NCBI RefSeq assembly: GCF_028765545.1
Contig: NZ_JARACP010000017.1
Location: forward strand, 1 to 64,000
Origin: Aliivibrio sp. S4MY1
Lineage (GTDB): Bacteria > Pseudomonadota > Gammaproteobacteria > Enterobacterales > Vibrionaceae
Length of the DNA: 64,000 nucleotides
Direction: 5' to 3'
A program made the translations under genes and the position numbers. The notes below the pieces were generated by a model. That model saw only the letters and a program-made list of their open reading frames with translations, was not told where the DNA came from and ran no database searches. Below, in pieces: positions 1 through 6,176 of this stretch. Each line of letters opens with the position of its first letter. Position 1 is the stretch's first letter.

Positions 1-37
1 GTGTCGTTGATGTGCTTGGCTGTATCCACTTATGCAT
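1..37 (-). CDS. Possible 5' end of the next element gene (partial)
   Basis: On the minus strand an ATG at 37-35 opens a frame that stays open to the window edge and would begin MHKWIQPSTSTT. It starts 8 nt past the stop of the preceding gene, so it fits the tight packing of this operon, and AAGAG lies just before it, though too close for an ideal ribosome binding site. In P2 the replication gene follows the small early genes, but twelve residues are too few to claim that here. Confidence 0.25.
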   Translation of the reverse strand, partial: MHKWIQPSTSTT

Positions 38-45
38 CTCTTAAA

Positions 46-345
46 TTATTTAATAAAGGTAATACTGCTGCCGTTGTTCATGTTGATTTTTACTGGATGT
101 TCGCGGTTCTTATAAAGCCATAATCGCAGCTCTAAAGGGAATGCATCGTGAGTTTGAGATGCATTCATTTTTTGTCGGTAAGAGCGTTCAGCGCTTTGTG
201 CTAATCTGACCGCAGCTCTCGCATCACAAGTTAATACTGCTCGCTGAACAGCCTCATGTATTAAAAGCATTTGGCCAAATCGCTTTGCTGAGTACAGATC
301 CTTGTAGAGCTGCTTAACTGTTATTTTTTTATTTGTTGTTTTCAT
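46..345 (-). CDS. Small element protein, tandem paralogue family, copy 3
   Basis: 99 aa, function unknown. It begins MKTTNKKITVKQLYKDLYSA and shares that N-terminus with the next gene upstream (MKTTNKSVTTKQAYKNIYSA). The family pattern is an N-terminal K-x-L/A-Y segment, an R-x-G step, a helical leucine-rich middle, and a C-terminal L-R/E-x-R-L-x-x-Y-K motif. This copy has an extra basic tail after that motif. The start ATG is preceded by AGGTAAG about 8 nt upstream. It is the last complete gene of the minus-strand early operon in the window. The short, charged, helical make-up suits a DNA- or protein-binding accessory factor, but that is only inference. Confidence 0.7.
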   Translation of the reverse strand: MKTTNKKITVKQLYKDLYSAKRFGQMLLIHEAVQRAVLTCDARAAVRLAQSAERSYRQKMNASQTHDAFPLELRLWLYKNREHPVKINMNNGSSITFIK

Positions 346-387
346 ATCAATACTTACCTTGATTACTTAACTACAGGGACTCCGTAG

Positions 388-636
388 TTATTGGCCAATG
401 TGCTTTTCAAATTTGTAGTGACGCAGCCTTTCTTCTAAATTAAACCTAATTGTGACAATGTTTCCATTACGCATACGGTCTATGCAGCCTACGATTTTAC
501 GTGAGGTAAAGTGGTCACTTTTCTTTTCCACTTCATCGACAGCAAGCAGTAACTCAAGCAATCCGCCGCCTCGACTGGCCGAGTAAATGTTTTTGTAAGC
601 TTGTTTAGTTGTCACTGACTTATTTGTTGTTTTCAT
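388..636 (-). CDS. Small element protein, tandem paralogue family, copy 2
   Basis: 82 aa, function unknown. An upstream ATG at 642 would add two residues, but the AGGA motif is properly spaced only for the ATG at 636, so I chose the latter; this start also aligns with the MKTTNK start of its neighbour. The C-terminus has the family motif L-E-E-R-L-R-H-Y-K. It sits 18 nt after the end of the upstream paralogue and 42 nt before the downstream one, clearly in one transcription unit. The N-terminal 20 residues are close to those of copy 3, indicating a fairly recent duplication, while the middle has diverged. Confidence 0.7.
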   Translation of the reverse strand: MKTTNKSVTTKQAYKNIYSASRGGGLLELLLAVDEVEKKSDHFTSRKIVGCIDRMRNGNIVTIRFNLEERLRHYKFEKHIGQ

Positions 637-654
637 ACCCATTCCTACCCTGTG

Positions 655-942
655 TTACCGCAAAGGCGTATCAGCACAAATCGCTGCATTTACATAAGTG
701 TGGCGCTTGAGTTGCTTTTGGCGCTTATACGTTGCTAGTCGTTCAGATAGCGACTCGCGGCGTCTTATTTCAGTTTCTCTATGAAAAACAATGTGTGCTT
801 TTTCAGATAAATCACACGCAACCATCGCTCCGTGTTTTGCGCGAGCCTTATCAAGAACTGCAATAAGGCCAAGAACACCTTCTGTGCGAACGGCTGCATA
901 GAGCTCTTTGTCGCTTGTTTTTATTGATGAGTTGTTTTTCAT
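655..942 (-). CDS. Small element protein, tandem paralogue family, copy 1
   Basis: 95 aa, function unknown. It is the most divergent of the three paralogues. It keeps K-E-L-Y near residue 12, an R-x-x-G step followed by a leucine/isoleucine-rich helix, an S-E-K-A segment matching S-A-E-R of copy 3, and L-S-E-R-L-A-T-Y-K near residue 70. After that comes a tail without counterpart in copy 2. GGGAGG-like sequence lies 7-12 nt before the ATG, a strong ribosome binding site. It starts 4 nt after the stop of the upstream 65-aa gene. Confidence 0.7.
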   Translation of the reverse strand: MKNNSSIKTSDKELYAAVRTEGVLGLIAVLDKARAKHGAMVACDLSEKAHIVFHRETEIRRRESLSERLATYKRQKQLKRHTYVNAAICADTPLR

Positions 943-946
943 GGTT

Positions 947-1144
947 TTACCTCCCTTTTAAAGATTGAGCTTTTACAGAGATAACCCCAAATGGATACGC
1001 GCTAATAAAAAAATTGCCATTGTTGATATAAAAGCCAAGTCCATTCCTACCAAATTTAAAAACGTATTTATTTTGGGGATCTGCTCGTTTCATTTTCTCT
1101 TGACATACCGTGCAGATCATTTGCTTTACGCGTTTGTTTTTCAT
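947..1144 (-). CDS. Small element protein with one CxxC pair
   Basis: 65 aa, no family recognised. The N-terminus is basic (KNKRVKQ) and is followed by C-T-V-C, a possible half zinc site; no second Cys pair is present, so metal binding would need a dimer or may not occur. The rest is rich in aromatic and glycine residues (GLGFYINNG), suggesting a small beta fold. The ATG overlaps the stop of the upstream gene in an ATGA arrangement, so the two are probably translationally coupled. A plus-strand frame covers the same bases but has no such context. Confidence 0.65.
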   Translation of the reverse strand: MKNKRVKQMICTVCQEKMKRADPQNKYVFKFGRNGLGFYINNGNFFISAYPFGVISVKAQSLKGR

Positions 1145-1344
1145 TCTGATAACTCCAAATGATTAATAGAAAACGAACCGATATATCCATCCAATGAAAC
1201 CGCAACTTCGCCATAAACTATTCTAGGCTTGCTAGAAATTACGCCTTCATGGAAATCCTCTCTATCAGAGACAATGCGGAAAAACTTCACTTTTGCACCG
1301 ACAGGAAACGCTTTCGCTGCTTCTGCTACTGTCCAAATTTTCAT
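1141..1344 (-). CDS. Small beta-rich element protein, function unknown
   Basis: 67 aa. An N-terminal helix (WTVAEAAKAF) precedes alternating hydrophobic strands with V-G-A-K-V-K-F and V-S-L-D-G-Y turns, which would suit a small SH3- or KOW-like barrel; this fold guess is from residue pattern only. Its stop overlaps the start of the CxxC gene by 4 nt. It is separated by about 150 bp from the upstream micro-genes, the largest gap within this operon, and that gap contains a small hairpin, so it may have its own promoter. Confidence 0.65.
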   Translation of the reverse strand: MKIWTVAEAAKAFPVGAKVKFFRIVSDREDFHEGVISSKPRIVYGEVAVSLDGYIGSFSINHLELSE

Positions 1345-1386
1345 GCTGCATTCCTCACTGTTTTCAACTCTAATACGAGCGATTAA

Positions 1387-1482
1387 TTAATAATTTATAG
1401 CCTCGTCACGTGAGGCAAACGACCAGTTGCGCACATGGTAAGCGGCGCTATGGTGTAGTTTCCCAATCACATCAATGCGCAA
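1387..1482 (-). other. Open frame continuing past the stop of a micro-gene
   Basis: Directly after the TGA at 1494-1492 the same reading frame stays open for 35 codons to a TAA at 1389-1387. The translation of the last part (RNWSFASRDEAINY) looks protein-like. A TTG at 1482 or GTG at 1470 could start it, but neither has a ribosome binding site. It may be the C-terminal half of a once longer gene cut by a nonsense change, a readthrough product, or chance. A short inverted repeat, GCCTC with GAGGC, lies inside it near 1401-1417. Confidence 0.25.
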
Positions 1483-1491
1483 AGAATTAAA

Positions 1492-1620
1492 TCAATTCGC
1501 GACTCTGGAAATGACACACCACAAACTCGCCCAATCCTCTAGGTGAGCAACCGATGGCGCATGGCCATTATCTTGCATATAGGCAATCGCCATCTTTGCG
1601 ATAAATTCTTGTTGCGTCAT
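1492..1620 (-). CDS. Micro-protein, 42 aa, paralogue of the gene just upstream
   Basis: Translation begins MTQQEFIAKMAIAYMQDNGH. It aligns with the upstream 44-aa protein: F-I/L-A/V-K-M-A/T-I/M-A-Y-M-Q-D/N, then H/R-A-P and a later L-x-x-W-x-x-L. The ATG overlaps the stop of that upstream gene in an ATGA arrangement, so coupling is likely. The conservation between the two copies is itself evidence that they are translated. Function is unknown; an amphipathic helix with a conserved A-Y-M-Q core would suit a protein-protein interface. The frame continues beyond the TGA (see the entry at 1387). Confidence 0.6.
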   Translation of the reverse strand: MTQQEFIAKMAIAYMQDNGHAPSVAHLEDWASLWCVISRVAN

Positions 1621-1751
1621 GATGCTGCACCTAAATATTTTTTGTATAATTCAGTCCAACCCGCTAACTGCGAATCAACAGGGGCGCGGTTATGATTCTG
1701 CATGTAAGCCATCGTCATTTTTACCAAGAAAGCCTCCAGACTAAGCATCAT
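1617..1751 (-). CDS. Micro-protein, 44 aa, first copy of a tandem pair
   Basis: An ATG at 1751-1749 overlaps the stop of the large membrane-protein gene by 4 nt and a second ATG follows immediately. The product begins MMLSLEAFLVKMTMAYMQNH and ends with a stop that overlaps the start of its paralogue. GG-A-G bases inside its own first codons are not relevant to its start; the chain of ATGA overlaps suggests translation by coupling from the upstream gene. Function unknown. Confidence 0.6.
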   Translation of the reverse strand: MMLSLEAFLVKMTMAYMQNHNRAPVDSQLAGWTELYKKYLGAAS

Positions 1752-2662
1752 GTAACCCTCAGACGGTAGCCACCGTTATTCCACGGCTCTAAAATGGCTT
1801 GTTGGTGGAGTAGGGTTAATATCTGTTTGCTTTGCTCTTGTGGTATTCCAAAGGCCGCTTTTAACCCTCGATAACTGGGCTTTACTGCGCCACTTAAAAT
1901 AGCCTCTTTCGCTTCACTTAAAACACTTGCAGCAAACTGCATTTCAAGTGTTTTATCTGTGCTTACACTCGGTAATACACGTTGAATTTGTTGTCGTACA
2001 CTTGGTGGTGTGACCGTTGTATTTACTGGGCTTGATGCACTGCTTACACTTGTCTCAAGTGTATTTAATGAGTGTAAAGTGAGAGCCATGACGGCAGAAA
2101 CCACCTCGATAGATACTGCTATAAACAAGGTGATTTTTGAGTCGTACTGGCTCAAAATTGAAGCGTCTTTTGTGTTTGATTGTGCGTGATAAAGCACATT
2201 CAGCTCGTCAGTGACACGAGAAACCGTGATTGCCGTTTTGTCCGCTTTTGATATTTGGTTTACGCTGAGTTGCGTCTTAGAAAGTAACTGTAAGTTGTCT
2301 AACTCCAGTTTCTTATTATTGATTTGTTCGGCTATGGCCACGCTCTGTTTAGTGGCTACCGTCATTTGATCTGCACCTTTCTCAAGGGCTGAGATAGAAG
2401 CAATAGTGCTTATCACCATAAGCGAGCCTGTTAGGGCAACAAGAAGTAAGGCAATCAGTGCATTCTGTTTAGCGACAGTGGGTATAAAAATGGGTGACAT
2501 CGTTTTCACTAAATCAAGAGTGATCCCAATGATCGCAAATATGATCGCCACACCAATGGCAGCTCCTAATTCATACATGAATAAATACGTTAAATACGCA
2601 GACGTAATTGCACATGAGAGCAATACAAGTGTGCAGAATGCTTTGGCTAGGGAGATATTCAT
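1748..2662 (-). CDS. Membrane protein with coiled coil and C-terminal HTH-like region
   Basis: 304 aa from the ATG at 2662, which has GGGG 7 nt upstream; a TTG at 2680 would add six residues. Hydrophobic segments lie near residues 8-28, 33-53 and 67-90. A polar, heptad-like stretch follows (about 95-165), then a fourth membrane segment (about 177-198) and a soluble tail. The last 80 residues (SEAKEAILSG through QSKQILTLLHQQ to GGYRLRV) look like a winged helix as found at the end of plasmid and phage DNA-binding proteins. No named family is recognised. A membrane-anchored DNA-binding protein in an early operon could tether element DNA or sense the membrane state; that is inference. Confidence 0.75.
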   Translation of the reverse strand: MNISLAKAFCTLVLLSCAITSAYLTYLFMYELGAAIGVAIIFAIIGITLDLVKTMSPIFIPTVAKQNALIALLLVALTGSLMVISTIASISALEKGADQMTVATKQSVAIAEQINNKKLELDNLQLLSKTQLSVNQISKADKTAITVSRVTDELNVLYHAQSNTKDASILSQYDSKITLFIAVSIEVVSAVMALTLHSLNTLETSVSSASSPVNTTVTPPSVRQQIQRVLPSVSTDKTLEMQFAASVLSEAKEAILSGAVKPSYRGLKAAFGIPQEQSKQILTLLHQQAILEPWNNGGYRLRVT

Positions 2663-2676
2663 AACATGACCCCAAA

Positions 2677-2937
2677 TCAAAGAGGCATTGGTGGTACAGC
2701 GTCAGATCCAAACTCTGTTGCTACTGATAAAAACGTTGACGCTAGATCAGGATCACCTAAATCGTAAGCCATCTGAGACAGTGAGTCGATTTGATTGGTT
2801 AGGCTTTCACGCATTTTTTCAGAGCGGAAATAAAAAGAGTTTTCAGGCATACCATTTTCTTTCATGGCTTCCATTTGGAATTGATAACCTTGAAGCAATC
2901 CATTGTATACAACTGTTAATGCGCTAGTGCTTGTCAT
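2677..2937 (-). CDS. Small element protein, function unknown
   Basis: 86 aa from the ATG at 2937 (MTSTSALTVVYNGLLQGYQF); a TTG at 2961 would extend it by eight residues. The sequence is mostly helical and acidic towards the C-terminus, with no Cys and no membrane segment. It ends 14 nt before the start of the membrane-protein gene and begins 39 nt after the stop of the 57-aa gene, so it belongs to the same operon downstream of the Cox-like gene. Confidence 0.65.
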   Translation of the reverse strand: MTSTSALTVVYNGLLQGYQFQMEAMKENGMPENSFYFRSEKMRESLTNQIDSLSQMAYDLGDPDLASTFLSVATEFGSDAVPPMPL

Positions 2938-2976
2938 GATCCGTATTCTCTCGAATAACAACCTGTCGGTTGTTGT

Positions 2977-3150
2977 TTAACGTAATAATAGCGATTTTTC
3001 ATGGGGAAATATGAGGATTTCCTCAGCGAATTTGTTGTGTTTTATTTCCATCTCAACGATGGCGCGGTAGAAGTTCGACGAATATTCATGAGCAGGAATA
3101 ATGCTAATTGGCTTGTGCTTTGTTACTGAGAATATTTGTACTGAAACCAC
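2977..3150 (-). CDS. 57-aa element protein with GTG start
   Basis: The frame starts with GTG at 3150-3148, with AGAGG 6 nt upstream, an excellent ribosome binding site. The product begins VVSVQIFSVTKHKPISIIPA (initiator read as Met) and has a mixed helical and strand pattern ending in EILIFPHEKSLLLR. It sits 24 nt after the Cox-like gene and in the same direction, the place of the second early gene in P2-like elements. No family recognised. An antisense frame at 3001-3129 has no ribosome binding site and is judged a shadow. Confidence 0.65.
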   Translation of the reverse strand: MVSVQIFSVTKHKPISIIPAHEYSSNFYRAIVEMEIKHNKFAEEILIFPHEKSLLLR

Positions 3151-3174
3151 TGTAAACCTCTATTAATGAAATGG

Positions 3175-3414
3175 TTATGCGTCAATTACACCCGAACGCT
3201 TCTTGTCTTTTGATAACCTAGATAAATCAGACAAAACAAACTGACCCGAGGTAACTCGCTCTCTAAACTCAACCATATCTATGTATCTAGTACCTTTACC
3301 GCCTTCTCTTGGGATCTCAGGAATATCCCCTGCATCCATGCGAATAATTACCGATCGTCTAGACATCCCTGTTTCTTCACAGAACTTTCCTATCGACTGA
3401 ACATAAGCTGCCAT
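3175..3414 (-). CDS. Cox-like regulator / excisionase
   Basis: 79 aa. The N-terminal half has the helix-turn-helix layout of P2 Cox: a segment like K-F-C-E-E-T-G-M-S-R-R-S-V then M-D-A-G-D-I-P followed by a wing ending in Y-I-D-M-V-E-F. P2 Cox proteins act both as repressor of the int/C promoter and as recombination directionality factor. Placement agrees: first gene of the divergent early operon, opposite the repressor. AAAGGG lies 8 nt before the ATG. Four 10-bp direct repeats start 18 bp upstream of its start and are natural candidates for its binding site. Assignment rests on architecture and position rather than on strong residue identity. Confidence 0.7.
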   Translation of the reverse strand: MAAYVQSIGKFCEETGMSRRSVIIRMDAGDIPEIPREGGKGTRYIDMVEFRERVTSGQFVLSDLSRLSKDKKRSGVIDA

Positions 3415-3432
3415 TTGTGATACCCTTTAATG

Positions 3433-3480
3433 TTTCGTGTTATTTCGTGTTATTTTGTGTTATTTCGTGTTATTTCATTA
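3433..3480. repeat. Four 10-bp direct repeats, control region
   Basis: Units TTTCGTGTTA occur at 3433, 3443, 3453 (one C to T change) and 3463, with a truncated fifth from 3473. The spacing is exactly 10 bp, so every copy faces the same side of the helix. They lie between the Cox-like and repressor genes and recur in inverted orientation near the att core. Confidence 0.85.
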
Positions 3481-3484
3481 GGTC

Positions 3485-3521
3485 GCCCATTTGGGTTACT
3501 GTGAATATAGCGCATATGGGC
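3485..3521. promoter_or_regulatory. Candidate repressor operators in the switch region
   Basis: GCCCATTTGGG at 3485-3495 and, inverted, GCCCATATGCGC (reverse complement of 3510-3521) are two related near-palindromes whose centres are about 26 bp apart. They lie just before the GTG start of the XRE repressor and between the divergent genes, the usual place of phage operators. Binding by the adjacent repressor is inference. Confidence 0.5.
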
Positions 3522-3535
3522 TATAGAGGTCAAGT

Positions 3536-3829
3536 GTGATTTTAGGAAAAAGAATTAAAGCAATAAGGCTTGCAGAAAGTATGAGCCAATCTGAGCTCTC
3601 TCAATTAACTGGTATATCGATACACTCTTTAAGGCATTACGAGCAAGGAACTAGAGCATTAAGCGAGGAGAATTTAATGTTAATTACAAATAACGAGCGA
3701 TTTGAGAAGTATACATACTGGTTGATGACAGGTAAGACCCTACCCGAGTCGGGTCAAGTCTGCCCTGATTTTTCTATTCTATCGCAATGCGGAATTATCG
3801 ACGCAGAAACGATGGAAAAGCGAGCGTAA
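3536..3829 (+). CDS. XRE-family repressor of the element
   Basis: 97 aa with a GTG start preceded by AGAGG 6 nt upstream. Residues about 5-60 form a classical lambda-repressor-like HTH (RIKAIRLAESMSQSELSQLT then SIHSLRHYEQG). A short C-terminal tail follows, with no LexA-type peptidase domain, so induction would not be by RecA-stimulated self-cleavage. It precedes the integrase in the same direction, as gene C does int in P2. It probably maintains the integrated state by silencing the divergent early operon. Confidence 0.85.
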   Translation: MILGKRIKAIRLAESMSQSELSQLTGISIHSLRHYEQGTRALSEENLMLITNNERFEKYTYWLMTGKTLPESGQVCPDFSILSQCGIIDAETMEKRA

Positions 3830-3866
3830 TTACCTGTATTAAAAAATATTATTCATGGGGTATTCT

Positions 3867-4820
3867 ATGATTGAGAGTAGTGAGAATGGCTACTATTCGA
3901 CAATGGAGCCAGGGAAGTTTTTTCACTTGGAGCGCGATGCAAAAAACCATGAGATCAGATTAGCAATGCAAGCGCAGCGCAATAACCCAAATAAGGATAT
4001 GCGCACGCTAGATGAACTAATAATGATCTGGTATCGCATGCATGGTAAGACATTGCGTGATCACGTTAGATTAAGAAAGTTGTTGTATAGAATATCAGAG
4101 CGCTTAGGGAATCCCATTGGCAGCGATTTGAAAGCTGAGCAGTTTGCTAAATATCGAGAAATGCGAACAGTTGAAGTGAGCACCACAACAATCAACCGAG
4201 AGCATTCGTACTTGCGAGCTATTTTTAATGAGCTTGATAGACTTGGTGTGATTAAGTACGAGAACCCACTTCTTAAAATTCGTCAATTTAAAGAGAGAGA
4301 AGGGGAGTTGCGTTACTTAAGTCATGATGAGATTGGGCGATTACTTGAAGTGTGCAGTACATTTAAAAATCGCTCATTGGTACATATTGTTAAAATCTGC
4401 TTAGCAACTGGTGCTAGATGGGGTGAGGCTGAAAATTTAAAGCCATCGCAAATTCGAGATCATAAGGTAACGTTTTTAAATACAAAATCGAATAAGAACA
4501 GAACCATACCAATTAACTCGATGCTATTTGATGAATTAACTAAATTAAAGCCAGTTAATGATAATCGAATGTTTCTAAATAGCTTAACAAGCTTTAGAGT
4601 AGCGGTAGGCAAAGCCGAAATTAACCTACCAAAAGGACAAATGACTCACGTATTGCGACATACGTTTGCTAGTCATTACGTTATGAACGGAGGGAATATT
4701 GTAAAATTACGCGATACATTAGGGCACAGTGAAATTACAACAACAATGAGGTATGCGCATTTGGCTCCAGATCATCTAGAAGAGGCCCTAGTGCTCAACC
4801 CTCTAAATAAGCATCAATAA
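3867..4820 (+). CDS. int: P2-type tyrosine integrase
   Basis: 317 aa from the ATG at 3867, which has GGGG 7 nt upstream; the ATG at 3855 has no ribosome binding site. The catalytic set is complete: Arg184 in T-G-A-R-W-G-E-A, His261-x-x-Arg264 in H-V-L-R-H-T-F-A-S-H, His287 in L-G-H-S, and Tyr296 in M-R-Y-A-H-L-A-P. The T-G-A-R-W-G-E-A and N-G-G-x-I-x-x-L stretches and the final L-N-P-L match the P2 integrase closely. The core-binding domain is about residues 45-140. It would catalyse insertion into tRNA-Trp. It is followed by a strong terminator. Confidence 0.93.
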   Translation: MIESSENGYYSTMEPGKFFHLERDAKNHEIRLAMQAQRNNPNKDMRTLDELIMIWYRMHGKTLRDHVRLRKLLYRISERLGNPIGSDLKAEQFAKYREMRTVEVSTTTINREHSYLRAIFNELDRLGVIKYENPLLKIRQFKEREGELRYLSHDEIGRLLEVCSTFKNRSLVHIVKICLATGARWGEAENLKPSQIRDHKVTFLNTKSNKNRTIPINSMLFDELTKLKPVNDNRMFLNSLTSFRVAVGKAEINLPKGQMTHVLRHTFASHYVMNGGNIVKLRDTLGHSEITTTMRYAHLAPDHLEEALVLNPLNKHQ

Positions 4821-4837
4821 TTTATCAAGCACAATAA

Positions 4838-4876
4838 AAAAGACGACCACTTAGCTCTAATAGGTGGTCGTCTTTT
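4838..4876. terminator. Bidirectional terminator after int
   Basis: A perfect 13-bp stem (AAAAGACGACCAC pairing with GTGGTCGTCTTTT) has A-tract and T-tract flanks, so it can stop transcription from the integrase and from the convergent cargo genes. Confidence 0.9.
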
Positions 4877-4888
4877 AATTTCACTTTG

Positions 4889-5071
4889 TTATAGAGGTAA
4901 CTTAACTATAGTAGCCAGAACACCAAAGCTGACAACCATCATACCACCAAGTCGAACAGTAAGCTGCAAGCCTAGCTTGTCGATTTTAGAATCTATTTCT
5001 TTTTGTAAATCACTCACGTCGCGCTTAGTCATCAACTCTGGATGCTCTATAAGACTGGTTATCTGACTCAT
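4889..5071 (-). CDS. Small coiled-coil and membrane-anchor protein
   Basis: 60 aa from the ATG at 5071; a TTG at 5080 is equally possible because GGAAGGA lies between the ideal distances of the two. A charged helix (SDLQKEIDSKIDKLGLQLTV) leads into one C-terminal membrane segment (GGMMVVSFGVLATIV). This layout is common in phage and bacterial small proteins of the DUF1640 or CCDC90 type, which have a coil followed by a tail anchor. It lies in the cargo zone between integrase and att. Function unknown. Confidence 0.65.
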   Translation of the reverse strand: MSQITSLIEHPELMTKRDVSDLQKEIDSKIDKLGLQLTVRLGGMMVVSFGVLATIVKLPL

Positions 5072-5129
5072 TGATTGCAATATCCTTCCGATATGTATGT
5101 AGCTTTTTTTGCATACTCAAAGGTGAAAC

Positions 5130-5912
5130 TCAAAGCCAGTGATCAGTTTTTTTGAGTTCAACTTTATCTCTATGTCTTTTTTCTTTTTCGTGAAAATTTT
5201 CTTCATGATTAAAATCATATAGGTGTGCGTGAGCTATCTCTCTCAATGGTAGGGCTATCGTGAATGTTTCCAAGTCAACATCTCTTTGATTGTTATTTTT
5301 TATTTCATTCATAACATCTTGATAAGGGGTTACAGTTTTTAGTTCTAACGTATCTTTATCTCGATAACCACTAACATAAGGAATTATATGAATATCATTA
5401 AAATCATTTGAATAAATTTCCGTCACAAATCCTATATACACTTTCCTGTCTGACATGGTAAATAAAATGGGCATTTCATGATAATGCGACATAAAGAAAA
5501 GCCTTGTAAACTCAGGACTTTTAGGGTCTTCAGCAAACTGGTTGAAAAACAGAATCTTTTTATTTCCTTTTATAAAGTAATACAATGTAGGAATAACCCA
5601 AGCTAAAAGCATAGATATTAATGCAATATCAAATATTATCACCTCCGAGGGTGATTGCTTTCCTTTAAATACATCAATTAAAATATAGCGCCCAAAAGAT
5701 ACATCAAGACCGGTAGTGTTACCAATTTGCAATCCTACTATGTATACGATAGTGGAGATTGAGAATAAAATAGCCCCTAAAACCGCTGACATGAGAAAGG
5801 TATGGTACCCACTACTACGCTTTAAATTATAGTGTGTTTTATGGTAATTTTTTGCAAAAGAATAACCTGCTATGCAGAGAATCAAGACAAAAAAAACGGA
5901 AGGTTTAATCAT
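5130..5912 (-). CDS. 260-aa membrane protein of unknown function, cargo gene
   Basis: Three hydrophobic segments (about residues 4-22, 38-62 and 88-112) are followed by a soluble domain of about 145 residues. That domain holds L-F-T-M-S-D-R-K-V-Y-I-G-F and later I-P-Y-V-S-G-Y-R-D-K-D-T-L, patterns that look like a conserved Sm- or SH3-like strand core, and ends in a basic, charged tail. No named family is claimed. The gene is very AT-rich compared with the chromosomal genes to the right. Its place between integrase and att is where temperate phages keep lysogenic conversion or anti-phage genes, so a host-interaction role is plausible but unproven. Confidence 0.75.
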   Translation of the reverse strand: MIKPSVFFVLILCIAGYSFAKNYHKTHYNLKRSSGYHTFLMSAVLGAILFSISTIVYIVGLQIGNTTGLDVSFGRYILIDVFKGKQSPSEVIIFDIALISMLLAWVIPTLYYFIKGNKKILFFNQFAEDPKSPEFTRLFFMSHYHEMPILFTMSDRKVYIGFVTEIYSNDFNDIHIIPYVSGYRDKDTLELKTVTPYQDVMNEIKNNNQRDVDLETFTIALPLREIAHAHLYDFNHEENFHEKEKRHRDKVELKKTDHWL

Positions 5913-5932
5913 TTAAATTTAACTCATAAAAA

Positions 5933-5958
5933 AAGGACTAATAAATATTAGCCCTTTG
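5933..5958 (-). terminator. Terminator between two cargo genes
   Basis: On the minus strand AAAGGGCTAAT, loop ATTT and ATTAGTCCTTT form an 11-bp stem with one G-U pair, followed by TTTTT. It lies just after the 68-aa gene, so the 260-aa gene probably has its own promoter or receives only partial readthrough. Confidence 0.75.
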
Positions 5959-5969
5959 ATAAAAAATTA

Positions 5970-6176
5970 CTAAGCTTGTGCTTTTGGCCGAGCGCTAAAG
6001 TTTTCACTAGCCGCTTTTGCTTGACTCTGAATCCCTTTATTTCTTCTAAATGCCTCAAAATCCACCTTTACCACATCAGGATTAATCATTTTAAGAGTAG
6101 GGTACTCTTTATTCGATTGCTGAGCGCTTTCTTTCTGAAATAGCTCTTTGAAAAAATTCATAATACAACTCATCAT
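5970..6176 (-). CDS. 68-aa cargo protein, function unknown
   Basis: The ATG at 6176 has GGGAG 6 nt upstream. An amphipathic N-terminal helix (IMNFFKELFQ) could sit on the membrane; the rest is polar and basic (VDFEAFRRNKG). It is the gene closest to the att site and is followed by a terminator, so it is transcribed as a single-gene unit, as lysogenically expressed phage genes often are. No family recognised. Confidence 0.6.
   Translation of the reverse strand: MMSCIMNFFKELFQKESAQQSNKEYPTLKMINPDVVKVDFEAFRRNKGIQSQAKAASENFSARPKAQA

Noticed and set aside
965-1162. Plus-strand frame of 65 aa
   Set aside because: It mirrors two coupled minus-strand genes with ATGA overlap, has no ribosome binding site, and points against the operon.
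3001-3129. Plus-strand frame of 42 aa
   Set aside because: No ribosome binding site; the opposite strand holds a 57-aa gene with an excellent one and operon context.
3433-3480. Possible CRISPR array
   Set aside because: Units are 10 bp with no spacers and no cas genes; they are direct repeats of a protein-binding type.
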